DNA of 64,000 nucleotides, from assembly GCF_018687635.1 (NCBI RefSeq), contig NZ_CP061300.1, positions 434,001-498,000 of the forward strand. Reading direction: 5' to 3'. The position numbers and the translations under genes are program-made. The number at the start of each line of letters is the position of its first letter. Within the stretch, counting starts at the first letter, position 1. Below are positions 53,593-61,439 of this stretch, in pieces. Source of the stretch: Polynucleobacter sp. MWH-Braz-FAM2G. Its GTDB lineage: Bacteria; Pseudomonadota; Gammaproteobacteria; Burkholderiales; Burkholderiaceae. Below the pieces are notes generated by a model. It was given only the letters and a program-made list of their open reading frames with translations, searched no databases and was not told the DNA's origin.

Positions 53593-54570
53593 TTAGTTTT
53601 TATTTATTTCGAGTTCACTAGCAAAGCAGCGTTGGTAATATTCAGCCACCAAGGCTTTCTCCTCTGACTCGCATTTATTTAGAAACGCTAAAGCAAATGC
53701 CAGTTGTAAATCTTTAAAGATGCGCCAGTTTTCGCCCCAGGTAATTAATGTTCTGGTGGACATTAGGGTGGAGATGTCGCCTGACGCAAAACCATTTCTT
53801 GTTAAATTGGCAAGACCAATCATGGCTTTAGCTTGCGCATCAGAAAGCTCTGGAACTTTGGCTTGCAAAATCTTTTGCTCTTCGGCTGGCTCTAGATAAT
53901 TTAAGGCGGCGACGATGTCCCAGCGATCCATCTGACCATGATTTAGAAGTTGTGTGCCTTGATACAGTCCATTCCAATTGCCTAGTCCAACCGTATTGCT
54001 GGTGGCAAAGATTCGGAAGGCGGGATTAGGATTAATAACTCTATTTTGATCAAGTAAAGTCAGGCAACCTTCGCGTTCCAACATTCTTTGAATCACAAAC
54101 ATCACATCTGGCTGACCTGCATCATATTCATCCAGGATGAGTGCGACTGGTCGTTGCAAACTCCAAGGAATGAGGCCTTCTTGAAAGTGTGTAATTTGTT
54201 TGCCATCCTCAAGACTAATTACATCCTTGCCAATCAGATCCATGCGAGTAATTTGGCCATCAAGATTGATGCGTAAGCATGGCCAATTTAATCGCGCAGC
54301 AACTTGCTCTATATGGGTTGATTTACCGGTCCCATGCATACCCTGCAACATCACTCTGCGATTAAAGGCAAATCCAGCCAAGATCGCTAAGGTGGCTTCG
54401 GGATTGAGTTGGTAACTTGGGTCAATGGCAGGCACCAGCTCGCTTGGGCTTTTAAATGCAGGAATTTGAAAATCGGCAAATCCTTGGCATTCTGGAAAGG
54501 CGGTGTGTAGGGAAACCGTCTTATCAGGCTGTAAACCCATTAAATCAATCGAAGAAGTGCTTTCAGCCAT
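53593..54570 (-). CDS. cobS: CobS-like AAA+ ATPase
   Basis: A 325-residue AAA+ protein with high similarity to CobS: TLAILAGFAFNRRVMLQGMH, Walker A HGTGKSTHIEQVAARLNWPC, Walker B LILDEYDAGQPDVMFVIQRM, LLDQNRVINPNPAFRIFATS and DISTLMSTRTLITW. It would drive a metal-chelatase or other remodelling machine with the VWA partner that follows. AAAGG lies 7 bases before ATG. It is divergent from xsc. Confidence 0.88.
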   Translation of the reverse strand: MAESTSSIDLMGLQPDKTVSLHTAFPECQGFADFQIPAFKSPSELVPAIDPSYQLNPEATLAILAGFAFNRRVMLQGMHGTGKSTHIEQVAARLNWPCLRINLDGQITRMDLIGKDVISLEDGKQITHFQEGLIPWSLQRPVALILDEYDAGQPDVMFVIQRMLEREGCLTLLDQNRVINPNPAFRIFATSNTVGLGNWNGLYQGTQLLNHGQMDRWDIVAALNYLEPAEEQKILQAKVPELSDAQAKAMIGLANLTRNGFASGDISTLMSTRTLITWGENWRIFKDLQLAFALAFLNKCESEEKALVAEYYQRCFASELEINKN

Positions 54571-54631
54571 TTCCTTGCCTTTATAAGTCTTAATATGTTG
54601 TCAAATATATTCCAGATTGGGGTTTATATGC

Positions 54632-54684
54632 TTGACTTTCCTAAAAATACGCTATTATTATTCATATTGTAGAACAAAATGTTC
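54632..54684 (+). promoter_or_regulatory. Promoter and palindromic operator of xsc
   Basis: TTGACT (54632-54637), 18-base spacer, TATTAT (54656-54661). Ten bases after lies GAACA-AAA-TGTTC (54672-54684), an exact inverted repeat over the expected start of transcription, as expected for a repressor of the IclR or GntR kind. The AGGAG ribosome site is at 54702-54706. Confidence 0.7.
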
Positions 54685-54712
54685 CGTTTAATTGAATACC
54701 TAGGAGAGCTTT

Positions 54713-56521
54713 ATGTCTAAGTCCGGCACTAATTTACCTACTGGCCCACAAAAAATGACGCCATCCGAAGCTTTTGTGGAGACGATGGTTGCCAATAAGG
54801 TGAAAGATATATTTGGAATTATGGGATCTGCCTTTATGGATGCGATGGATATTTTTGCTCCAGCAGGTATTCGCTTGATTCCTGTAGTGCATGAACAAGG
54901 TGCTGCTCACATGGCCGATGGTTATGCTCGCGTGAGCGGTAATCACGGTGTGGTAATTGGACAAAATGGCCCTGGTATTAGTAACTGCGTTACAGCAATT
55001 GCAGCAGCTTACTGGGCGCATAGTCCTGTAGTGATCATTACTCCTGAAACTGGCACGATGGGCATGGGCTTGGGTGGATTCCAAGAGGCAAATCAGCTCC
55101 CTATGTTTGAAGAGTTCACAAAGTATCAAGGTCACGTTAACAATCCAAAGCGAATGGCTGAATTTACTGGCCGCTGTTTTGATCGTGCGTTGTCTGAGAT
55201 GGGTCCGACTCAGCTCAATATCCCACGTGATTACTTCTATGGTGAGATCGAAGTAGAAATTCCACAACCAAATCGTCTTGATCGCGGACCTGGCGGTGAA
55301 AAAAGTTTGGATGAAGCAGCAGAGCTCTTAGCCAATGCAAAATTCCCAGTAATTATTTCTGGTGGTGGTGTCGTGATGGGCGATGCGGTTGAGGAGTGCA
55401 AAGCATTTGCAGAGCGCCTGGGTGCACCAGTAGTAAATAGTTACTTACATAATGATTCATTCCCTGCAAGCCACCCATTGTGGTGCGGACCTTTAGGTTA
55501 TCAAGGCTCTAAGGCAGCAATGAAGTTGATTTCTCAGGCGGACGTAGTGGTCGCTTTGGGTTCTCGCTTAGGGCCTTTCGGTACATTGCCACAGCATGGC
55601 ATGGACTACTGGCCTAAAAATGCAAAGATCATTCAGATTGATGCCGATAACAAAATGCTGGGCTTAGTAAAGAAAATTTCAGTCGGTATTTGTGGTGACG
55701 CCAAGGCTGCAGCAGTTGCATTAACTAAGCGTTTAGAAGGCAAGACATTGGCTTGCGATGCCACTAAAGCAGAACGCGCAAAAACGATTGCAGCAGAAAA
55801 AGCAGCTTGGGAAAAAGAACTTGATGAGTGGACTCATGAAAAAGACCCATTTAGCTTGGACATGATTGAAGAGCAGAAGAAGGAAGTGACTCCAACAGGT
55901 GGTCATTACTTGCATCCACGTCAAGTATTGCGCGAGCTCGAAAAAGCAATGCCTGCTGATGTCATGGTGTCTACTGATATTGGCAACATCAACTCAGTTG
56001 CAAATAGCTACCTACGTTTTGAAAAGCCACGTAGCTTCTTCGCTCCAATGAGTTTTGGTAACTGTGGATATGCCTTACCAACCATTATTGGTGCTAAAGC
56101 TGCGGCTCCTAACCGTCCGGCGATTGCTTATGCGGGTGATGGTGCTTGGGCCATGAGTATGGTCGAGATTCTGACTGCAGTTCGTCACGATATTCCTGTT
56201 ACTGCTGTGGTGTTCCATAACCGTCAGTGGGGCGCAGAGAAGAAGAATCAGGTTGACTTCTATAACCGTCGCTTTGTGGCTGGTGAGCTAGAAAGCCCAA
56301 GCTTTGCAGGAATTGCGCAATCTATGGGTGCAGAAGGTATTGTGGTTGACCAGTTGGATCAGGTTGGTCCAGCACTCAAGAAAGCCATTGATATGCAGAT
56401 GAAGGAAGGTAAGACTTGTGTGATCGAGATTATGTGCACTCGAGAACTTGGTGATCCGTTCCGTCGCGATGCCTTATCTAAACCGGTACGTTTCTTGGAT
56501 AAATATAAAGATTACGTATAA
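54713..56521 (+). CDS. xsc: Sulfoacetaldehyde acetyltransferase
   Basis: Thiamine-diphosphate enzyme of 602 residues that converts sulfoacetaldehyde plus phosphate to acetyl phosphate and sulfite, the key C-S bond breaking step in degradation of taurine and related sulfonates. Motifs: the ThDP-activating Glu in IPVVHEQGAAHMADGYAR, and the ThDP/Mg motif GDGAWAMSMVEILTAVRHD ending in the Asn of FHNRQWGAEKKNQVDFYN. The opening TPSEAFVETMVANKVKDIFG and the IMCTRELGDPFRRDAL end match Xsc. No phosphotransacetylase is near. Own promoter and terminator. Confidence 0.94.
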   Translation: MSKSGTNLPTGPQKMTPSEAFVETMVANKVKDIFGIMGSAFMDAMDIFAPAGIRLIPVVHEQGAAHMADGYARVSGNHGVVIGQNGPGISNCVTAIAAAYWAHSPVVIITPETGTMGMGLGGFQEANQLPMFEEFTKYQGHVNNPKRMAEFTGRCFDRALSEMGPTQLNIPRDYFYGEIEVEIPQPNRLDRGPGGEKSLDEAAELLANAKFPVIISGGGVVMGDAVEECKAFAERLGAPVVNSYLHNDSFPASHPLWCGPLGYQGSKAAMKLISQADVVVALGSRLGPFGTLPQHGMDYWPKNAKIIQIDADNKMLGLVKKISVGICGDAKAAAVALTKRLEGKTLACDATKAERAKTIAAEKAAWEKELDEWTHEKDPFSLDMIEEQKKEVTPTGGHYLHPRQVLRELEKAMPADVMVSTDIGNINSVANSYLRFEKPRSFFAPMSFGNCGYALPTIIGAKAAAPNRPAIAYAGDGAWAMSMVEILTAVRHDIPVTAVVFHNRQWGAEKKNQVDFYNRRFVAGELESPSFAGIAQSMGAEGIVVDQLDQVGPALKKAIDMQMKEGKTCVIEIMCTRELGDPFRRDALSKPVRFLDKYKDYV

Positions 56522-56535
56522 GTAAGTGGGGGCAT

Positions 56536-56574
56536 AAAGAAAGAGTCCGGTTAAGCTGGACTCTTTCTTTTTCG
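56536..56574 (+). terminator. Terminator of xsc
   Basis: Stem AAAGAAAGAGTCC (56536-56548) with GGACTCTTTCTTT (56558-56570), 9-base loop, then TT. The Bug and AcnX genes beyond may therefore need their own promoter or read-through. Confidence 0.88.
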
Positions 56575-56613
56575 CTAGACTCATTCCATCCATCCTTTGT
56601 TGAGGTTTGAAAT

Positions 56614-57597
56614 ATGAGCGATCTAGTTAGTAAGATTTTTAAGTATTTGTTGGTTTGCCTTGGCCTCTCTCTGCCATTTGTTAATGCAATTGCAGACACC
56701 TATCCAAGCAAGCCAATACGCTTAATTGTTCCCTTCCCTCCAGGGGGACCTACGGATATTGTTGCAAGACCTTTGGCAGTTCTTTTGGGTGACCGACTTA
56801 AAGAGCAGGTCATTATCGAAAACAAAGGTGGCGCAGGCGGATCCATTGGTGCAGATCTAGTGGCTAAATCAGCTCCCGATGGTTATACCTTGTTCATGGG
56901 TACCGTGGGTACCAATGCGATTAACGGTAGTTTGTACAAACAGTTGTCTTATGACATGACGAGGGATTTCACGCCAATTGCATTAGTTGCTACAGCACCT
57001 GTAGTGATTGTGGTTAATTCCAATGATCGCATTAAGACGCTTTCCGAATTAATCACAGAAGCGCGAGCAAAGCCTGACACGATTGCGTACGGAACAGCTG
57101 GCAATGGAACACCGGGACATTTAACTGCAGCCTTATTTGAGTCAACTGCTCAAGTGAAGTTCAAGCACATTCCATACAAAGGAAGTGCGCCTGCAGTAAC
57201 AGATTTGATTGGTGGTCAGATTCCTTTGGTATTTGATCCGATTCAATCAGTTCTTCCACACATTACCTCTGGGAAGCTACGGGCCTTAGCCGTCACTAGT
57301 AAAACGCGTTCACCGTTATTGCCTAATGTACCCACAGTTGCCGAACTTGGTTATCCCCAGTTTGAGTCTACAGCCTGGTGGGCATTATTTGGTCCAGCAA
57401 AATTGCCCGAGCCCATTACTAAAAAGTTGAGACTCGATACAGAAAAAGTAGCTCAATCTGCTGCCTTTAAAGAGCGTTTGGGAAATTTGGGAGTACAGCC
57501 TAATGTGGATTTCAAAGAAAGTTTGGCTAATTTTCAAACTAGTGAAATTGCGAAATGGGCTAGGGTAGTTCGCGACTCTGGTGCCACTGTAGATTAA
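56614..57597 (+). CDS. Bug/TctC-family periplasmic solute-binding protein
   Basis: A 327-residue receptor with signal peptide (cleavage near AIA-DT) and PIRLIVPFPPGGPTDIVARP, QVIIENKGGAGGSIGADLVA, KSAPDGYTLFMGTVGTNAIN and FKHIPYKGSAPAVTDLIGGQ. The ligand is unknown; it lies between xsc and the aconitase X genes, only 18 bases before the latter, so its cargo probably feeds that enzyme. Confidence 0.93.
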   Translation: MSDLVSKIFKYLLVCLGLSLPFVNAIADTYPSKPIRLIVPFPPGGPTDIVARPLAVLLGDRLKEQVIIENKGGAGGSIGADLVAKSAPDGYTLFMGTVGTNAINGSLYKQLSYDMTRDFTPIALVATAPVVIVVNSNDRIKTLSELITEARAKPDTIAYGTAGNGTPGHLTAALFESTAQVKFKHIPYKGSAPAVTDLIGGQIPLVFDPIQSVLPHITSGKLRALAVTSKTRSPLLPNVPTVAELGYPQFESTAWWALFGPAKLPEPITKKLRLDTEKVAQSAAFKERLGNLGVQPNVDFKESLANFQTSEIAKWARVVRDSGATVD

Positions 57598-57615
57598 TAG
57601 TAGAGAAGAGAAAAA

Positions 57616-58848
57616 ATGAAGCTTAATGCAGAAGAAAAGGCAATGCTAGCTGGGGAGTTTGGTCCAGTCAGACAAACCGCTATCCAGCATCAAATCAAGG
57701 TAGGTGAATTTTTTGGTGCCGAAGATTTAGTTCCCGTATCTCAGGCTCATATCATGGCTGACACCGAGAGTCTTGGCGAGGCTGGGGTTGAATGGTTGGA
57801 AGGATTAGCAAAAAATTCACCGCAAGATCGTATGGTTCGCATACCAACTATTACCGATCCACGCGGTACGGATTTCACTAAGGCAAAACAGTTAGGTCAA
57901 ACTGAAAAAATGCTCGAGCTTGAAAGACGAGCAATCGATGCGTTTGTGAAGATGGGTGTATCGATGACAGATACCTGCATTAACTATCAAACTATCATGG
58001 CTCCTGTATACGGCGAGCATTTAGCATTCGGTGATACGGGGGTGGTGATTTATTCGAATAGTGTTTGTGGCGCTCGCTCGAATTTCGAAGGTGGACCTTC
58101 GGCCTTAGCGGCAGGGTTAACTGGCAGAACCCCACGCTATGGATATCACTTGGATGAGCACCGAAAACCAACTCATCGTTTTAGGACATCGTGGACCCCC
58201 CAGACTCTGAATGAGTGGGGCGCATTGGGTGGATTGATCGGAAAAAAATCAGGAAATTATTGGTCGGTTCCAGTTCTAGATGGCATTGAGGGTCATCCTG
58301 GGTCTGATGCGATGAAGCATTTCGGGGCGGCGATGGCGAGCTTTGGCTCCACTGCTTTATTTCATGTGCTTGGCATTACACCTGAAGCGCTTCATGCCAG
58401 AGATTTGGAGTATTTGCATTTACCTGAAATCCTTATTAGCAAAGAAGAGGTTATGGGATTGCAAAACTCCTATCGAATTGCCGAAGAAATTGATGTGGTG
58501 GTATTTTCTGCTCCGCAATTAAGTCTTATGGAGATGAAAAGTATTGCGGAGTTATGTAATGGTAAGAAATTTATTAAGCCTCTATTGGCTATGACAAGTC
58601 CACAAGTGAAGCCAGATTCAGATCGAATGGGTTATACCGAAATGATTGAAAGTGCTGGAGGAACGGTGTTTTCTGGAATGTGCTTTTATCAGTCTTATGC
58701 CAGAGAAATAGCCGAGACCAATGGATGGAAAGTATTGGCTACCAATAGCGCAAAGATTGTGAATATTTTAGGTGGTTATGGTTATACGCCAATGCTGGCT
58801 TCTATGGAAGACTGCGTTCAAGCTGCGGTAACGGGGAGACTAAAGTGA
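57616..58848 (+). CDS. Aconitase X large (catalytic) subunit
   Basis: A 410-residue Fe-S dehydratase of the AcnX family (DUF521). Three candidate cluster Cys are seen: DTCINYQTIMAPVYGEHLAF, SNSVCGARSNFEGGPSAL and FSGMCFYQSYA. Also typical: RIPTITDPRGTDF and GLTGRTPRYGYHLDEHRKP. Known members dehydrate cis-3-hydroxy-L-proline or, in archaea, mevalonate 5-phosphate; this one has no proline genes near, so its substrate is open. GTGA overlap with the small subunit gene. Confidence 0.92.
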   Translation: MKLNAEEKAMLAGEFGPVRQTAIQHQIKVGEFFGAEDLVPVSQAHIMADTESLGEAGVEWLEGLAKNSPQDRMVRIPTITDPRGTDFTKAKQLGQTEKMLELERRAIDAFVKMGVSMTDTCINYQTIMAPVYGEHLAFGDTGVVIYSNSVCGARSNFEGGPSALAAGLTGRTPRYGYHLDEHRKPTHRFRTSWTPQTLNEWGALGGLIGKKSGNYWSVPVLDGIEGHPGSDAMKHFGAAMASFGSTALFHVLGITPEALHARDLEYLHLPEILISKEEVMGLQNSYRIAEEIDVVVFSAPQLSLMEMKSIAELCNGKKFIKPLLAMTSPQVKPDSDRMGYTEMIESAGGTVFSGMCFYQSYAREIAETNGWKVLATNSAKIVNILGGYGYTPMLASMEDCVQAAVTGRLK

Positions 58849-59252
58849 GTACAAAAATTTTTAAGGCAAAACATGCTCAAGGCGAGAGTATCGAGGGCGA
58901 ATGTCTCAGCGCATCAGATGGGTTTTCAGCTCGCTACGATTTGGATCGTCTGAAGGGTGTGTTCTCACGTCCAGCCCATAAGTTATTCGGGCAATCTTAT
59001 AAGGATAAGATTTTAGTGTTAGATGCCGCTAAAGGTGGTGTTGCTAGCGCCTGGATGCTGTACGAAATGAAATCCAGAAATCTTTGCCCATCCGCCATTA
59101 TTTTTAATGCGGTCAACCCAATCTTGGCTCAAGGTGCAGCTCATGCTGGTATACCGATGTTGAGTGGATTTGACTGTGATATTACTCAGGCGATTGCTAC
59201 TGGTTCTCGTTTGCGGATTGACACTAAAAATCAAACGGTGGAAGTGCTTTAG
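58845..59252 (+). CDS. Aconitase X small (swivel) subunit
   Basis: A 135-residue DUF126 protein. Family marks: FSRPAHKLFGQSYKDKILVL and CPSAIIFNAVNPILAQGAAH, then AGIPMLSGF. The loop that in characterised AcnX enzymes has a Gly-Ser-rich sequence (GxGSxxGS-like) reads AAKGGVASAW here, with a single Ser. This suggests a subgroup with a different substrate. The start is GTG inside the end of the large subunit gene. Confidence 0.88.
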   Translation: MSTKIFKAKHAQGESIEGECLSASDGFSARYDLDRLKGVFSRPAHKLFGQSYKDKILVLDAAKGGVASAWMLYEMKSRNLCPSAIIFNAVNPILAQGAAHAGIPMLSGFDCDITQAIATGSRLRIDTKNQTVEVL

Positions 59253-59259
59253 CTATCAC

Positions 59260-59829
59260 TTAAAAAATTGAGTGATACTCAGATAAGCTCGGGCGAATGC
59301 GTCCGGGCTTATTTTTTTGTACGGTACCAATCGTTATAAAACAAATCGGCTCTTCATCTTTTGTAAATCTAAATAGCGTTCGGATGCGATCGCTCTGAAG
59401 CGCTCTACCACTGGATAGTCCTGAGCCAAATCCATAAGCATATGCGCTCAGGAGGATATTTTGGATGGCGCATCCAAGTGAAATCAACTTTTCTTGTTTG
59501 CTGATATCGTCATTTGGATCTTGGTAGTTCGCTACGGCCAATAAAAGCAAGGGACCACGAAAAGCCTTCTCATAAGCTTCTTGCTGTTGTGCTGCTGTCG
59601 CATTCGGGTCTCGATCTAATAATGACAGTTTGAATACTTCTCCTAAGTTTGCACGACTACTGTTTTGTATCTCAATAAAGCGCCATGGAAGCATTCTGCC
59701 GTGATCGGGCGCTGCATTGGCAGCCAAGAGTATGGTTTCCTTTTGCGCTTCGGTAGGCCCTGGATCCCCCAGTCTTTTGGGTGAAATATGAGTTCTACCG
59801 TGAATCAGTTGTTCGGCAAATTGATCCAT
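59260..59829 (-). CDS. Nitroreductase-family flavoprotein
   Basis: A 189-residue FMN protein. Motifs: ILLAANAAPDHGRMLPWRFI for FMN phosphate contacts, SLGCAIQNILLSAYAYGFGS and ICFITIGTVQKNKPGR. The closest known group is the YdjA-like single-domain type. It is the fourth gene of the soe run, 15 bases after soeC. The substrate is unknown; a role in maturation or quinone reduction for the complex is possible but not shown. Confidence 0.87.
   Translation of the reverse strand: MDQFAEQLIHGRTHISPKRLGDPGPTEAQKETILLAANAAPDHGRMLPWRFIEIQNSSRANLGEVFKLSLLDRDPNATAAQQQEAYEKAFRGPLLLLAVANYQDPNDDISKQEKLISLGCAIQNILLSAYAYGFGSGLSSGRALQSDRIRTLFRFTKDEEPICFITIGTVQKNKPGRIRPSLSEYHSIF
59284..59318 (+). terminator. 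Terminator of the AcnX unit, inside the nitroreductase gene
   Basis: Ten-bp stem TAAGCTCGGG (59284-59293) with TCCGGGCTTA (59302-59311, two G-T pairs), then T7. It lies within the last codons of the convergent gene. A second inverted repeat TATCACT/AGTGATA (59254-59277) lies just before it. Confidence 0.85.
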
Positions 59830-59844
59830 GGTTATGCGATGGAT

Positions 59845-60780
59845 TTAAGAGACTCTTTGGTAATACAAATTTTGTGGATGATTTGCCTCAGCAAAGAACA
59901 TCCATCTTTCGGCTAACAACCCCAAGTAATTAATAAATAAGGCTAAGCCAATCAGCAATACATTTGGAGAGGTAATCGTATATGCCATTAGTACCATTGG
60001 AATGACGTAAGCGCAAAGCAAAATAATCTTGCGGATGTTAGCGATGACTCGATCAGTTTGATGATGAAAGAACTCGCGTGTATTAAAACTTCCACCCATT
60101 AAACCCATTGAGGTTTGACGAATATTTGAACCTTTAATACCAGTTGCTGAAGAGAGATTGGACTTTGGCTTCAAGTGACGGTTACGTCGCCACATCCAAA
60201 GTTTGAGATTAAAGGACAGAAATAACAGAATGAATGCAACGATAGATAAGGGGGCGTCAATCATTTGGAAGGCATCATCGCCCCATAAGGCGATGAGTAG
60301 CTCAAGCAATAGCCAGCCTGAAGTCATACCCAAGAGAATAAAGTTCGACAGTGTAGAGGGGTGTGACCATTCCTGAATAAAACGAATGCACTGATAAATT
60401 TTTGCAGTACAAATCCAGAGAGCGAATGTGGTGACAAGAAGTGCTAGCCACAGCCATTGCGGAACTTGGCTAGTAGCCGCATAAAAATAAGTGACTAATG
60501 TGGCACCCATGAGCGCTGGTAATGCGATGACTTCCCTAGAGAGCCAAGATGTTCTCCACATCATGGCAGCCCGCCAGGCTCTCTCTGGATGACCTAAGTG
60601 AAAGAACGATGCCACTAAACCTAAGGCTAATAGTGCAAAAGCTACTGGTAGAGCGAGATGGGTAAGAAAAGCATTTGGGGTTGCTTGGCTATAAAGATTG
60701 GATAGGGCTATAAAAAATAGTAGACCTTGTGCCATACCAGCTAAAGTAGTGAAGAAAATAATTGAAAATTGTGGACGCAT
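59845..60780 (-). CDS. soeC: Membrane anchor subunit, DmsC/SoeC-like
   Basis: A 311-residue protein with eight to nine helices. N-terminal FSIIFFTTLAGMAQGLLFFI and FHLGHPERAWRAAMMWRTSW are DmsC/NrfD-type anchor signatures with a quinone-site His. FAEANHPQNLYYQ ends it. It anchors the Mo and Fe-S subunits and exchanges electrons with quinone. TAATG overlap with soeB. Confidence 0.88.
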   Translation of the reverse strand: MRPQFSIIFFTTLAGMAQGLLFFIALSNLYSQATPNAFLTHLALPVAFALLALGLVASFFHLGHPERAWRAAMMWRTSWLSREVIALPALMGATLVTYFYAATSQVPQWLWLALLVTTFALWICTAKIYQCIRFIQEWSHPSTLSNFILLGMTSGWLLLELLIALWGDDAFQMIDAPLSIVAFILLFLSFNLKLWMWRRNRHLKPKSNLSSATGIKGSNIRQTSMGLMGGSFNTREFFHHQTDRVIANIRKIILLCAYVIPMVLMAYTITSPNVLLIGLALFINYLGLLAERWMFFAEANHPQNLYYQRVS

Positions 60781-61439
60781 TATTTGTCATTCCTTGCAGC
60801 ATCAATAGTTTCCATGATGGAGCGCGGTAAATAGTGATTGGCAGGTTGAGTTTCCCATTCGGGCATGAGTGCATAGCCTGAGCGCTCCTCGATTGCTTTG
60901 CTAGCTGCCGATTCAGGATCATGAACATCGCCAAAAATACGTGCGCTTGTAGGGCAGGCGAGAACACATGCTGGTTTTTTCTCGGCTTCGGGCAAAGTCT
61001 TGCTGTAGATGCGATCTACGCAAAGCGTGCATTTGGTCATGACTTGACGTTCTTGGTCTAGCTCGCGCGCACCATAAGGACAAGCCCAAGAACAATAACT
61101 GCAACCGATACATTTGTCATAATCGACTAAAACAATACCATCTTCTTTGCGCTTATAGCTTGCGCCTGTTGGGCAAACGGGAACACACGGAGGTTCTTCG
61201 CAATGTAAGCATGATTTTGGAAAGTGTACGGTTTGGGTATTCGGAAATGTCCCAGCTTCATAAGTTTGGACGCGATTAAAAAAAGTCCCACTTGGATTTG
61301 CGCCATAAGCATTGAGATCTGTAAGAGGGCCAGCTGATCCAGAGGTATTCCACTCTTTGCAGGATGTTACACATGCATGACATCCAACACAGACATTTAA
61401 ATCAATTACGAGAGCGAGTTGTTTATTTTTTTTGCTCAC
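60780..61439 (-). CDS. soeB: Four-cluster ferredoxin subunit, SoeB-like
   Basis: A 219-residue electron-transfer subunit with 16 Cys in four groups: CVGCHACVTSCKEWN, CLHCEEPPCVPVCPTGA, CIGCSYCSWACPYGAR and CTLCVDRI with CVLACPTSARIFGD. The FFNRVQTYEAG insertion is typical of SoeB. It lacks a signal peptide, so the complex faces the cytoplasm. The start is GTG at 61439, overlapping the soeA stop. Confidence 0.9.
   Translation of the reverse strand: MSKKNKQLALVIDLNVCVGCHACVTSCKEWNTSGSAGPLTDLNAYGANPSGTFFNRVQTYEAGTFPNTQTVHFPKSCLHCEEPPCVPVCPTGASYKRKEDGIVLVDYDKCIGCSYCSWACPYGARELDQERQVMTKCTLCVDRIYSKTLPEAEKKPACVLACPTSARIFGDVHDPESAASKAIEERSGYALMPEWETQPANHYLPRSIMETIDAARNDK

Noticed and set aside
54734..55267. 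Protein gene antisense to xsc (177 codons)
   Set aside because: Shadow frame over the conserved Xsc N-terminal domain, no family features.
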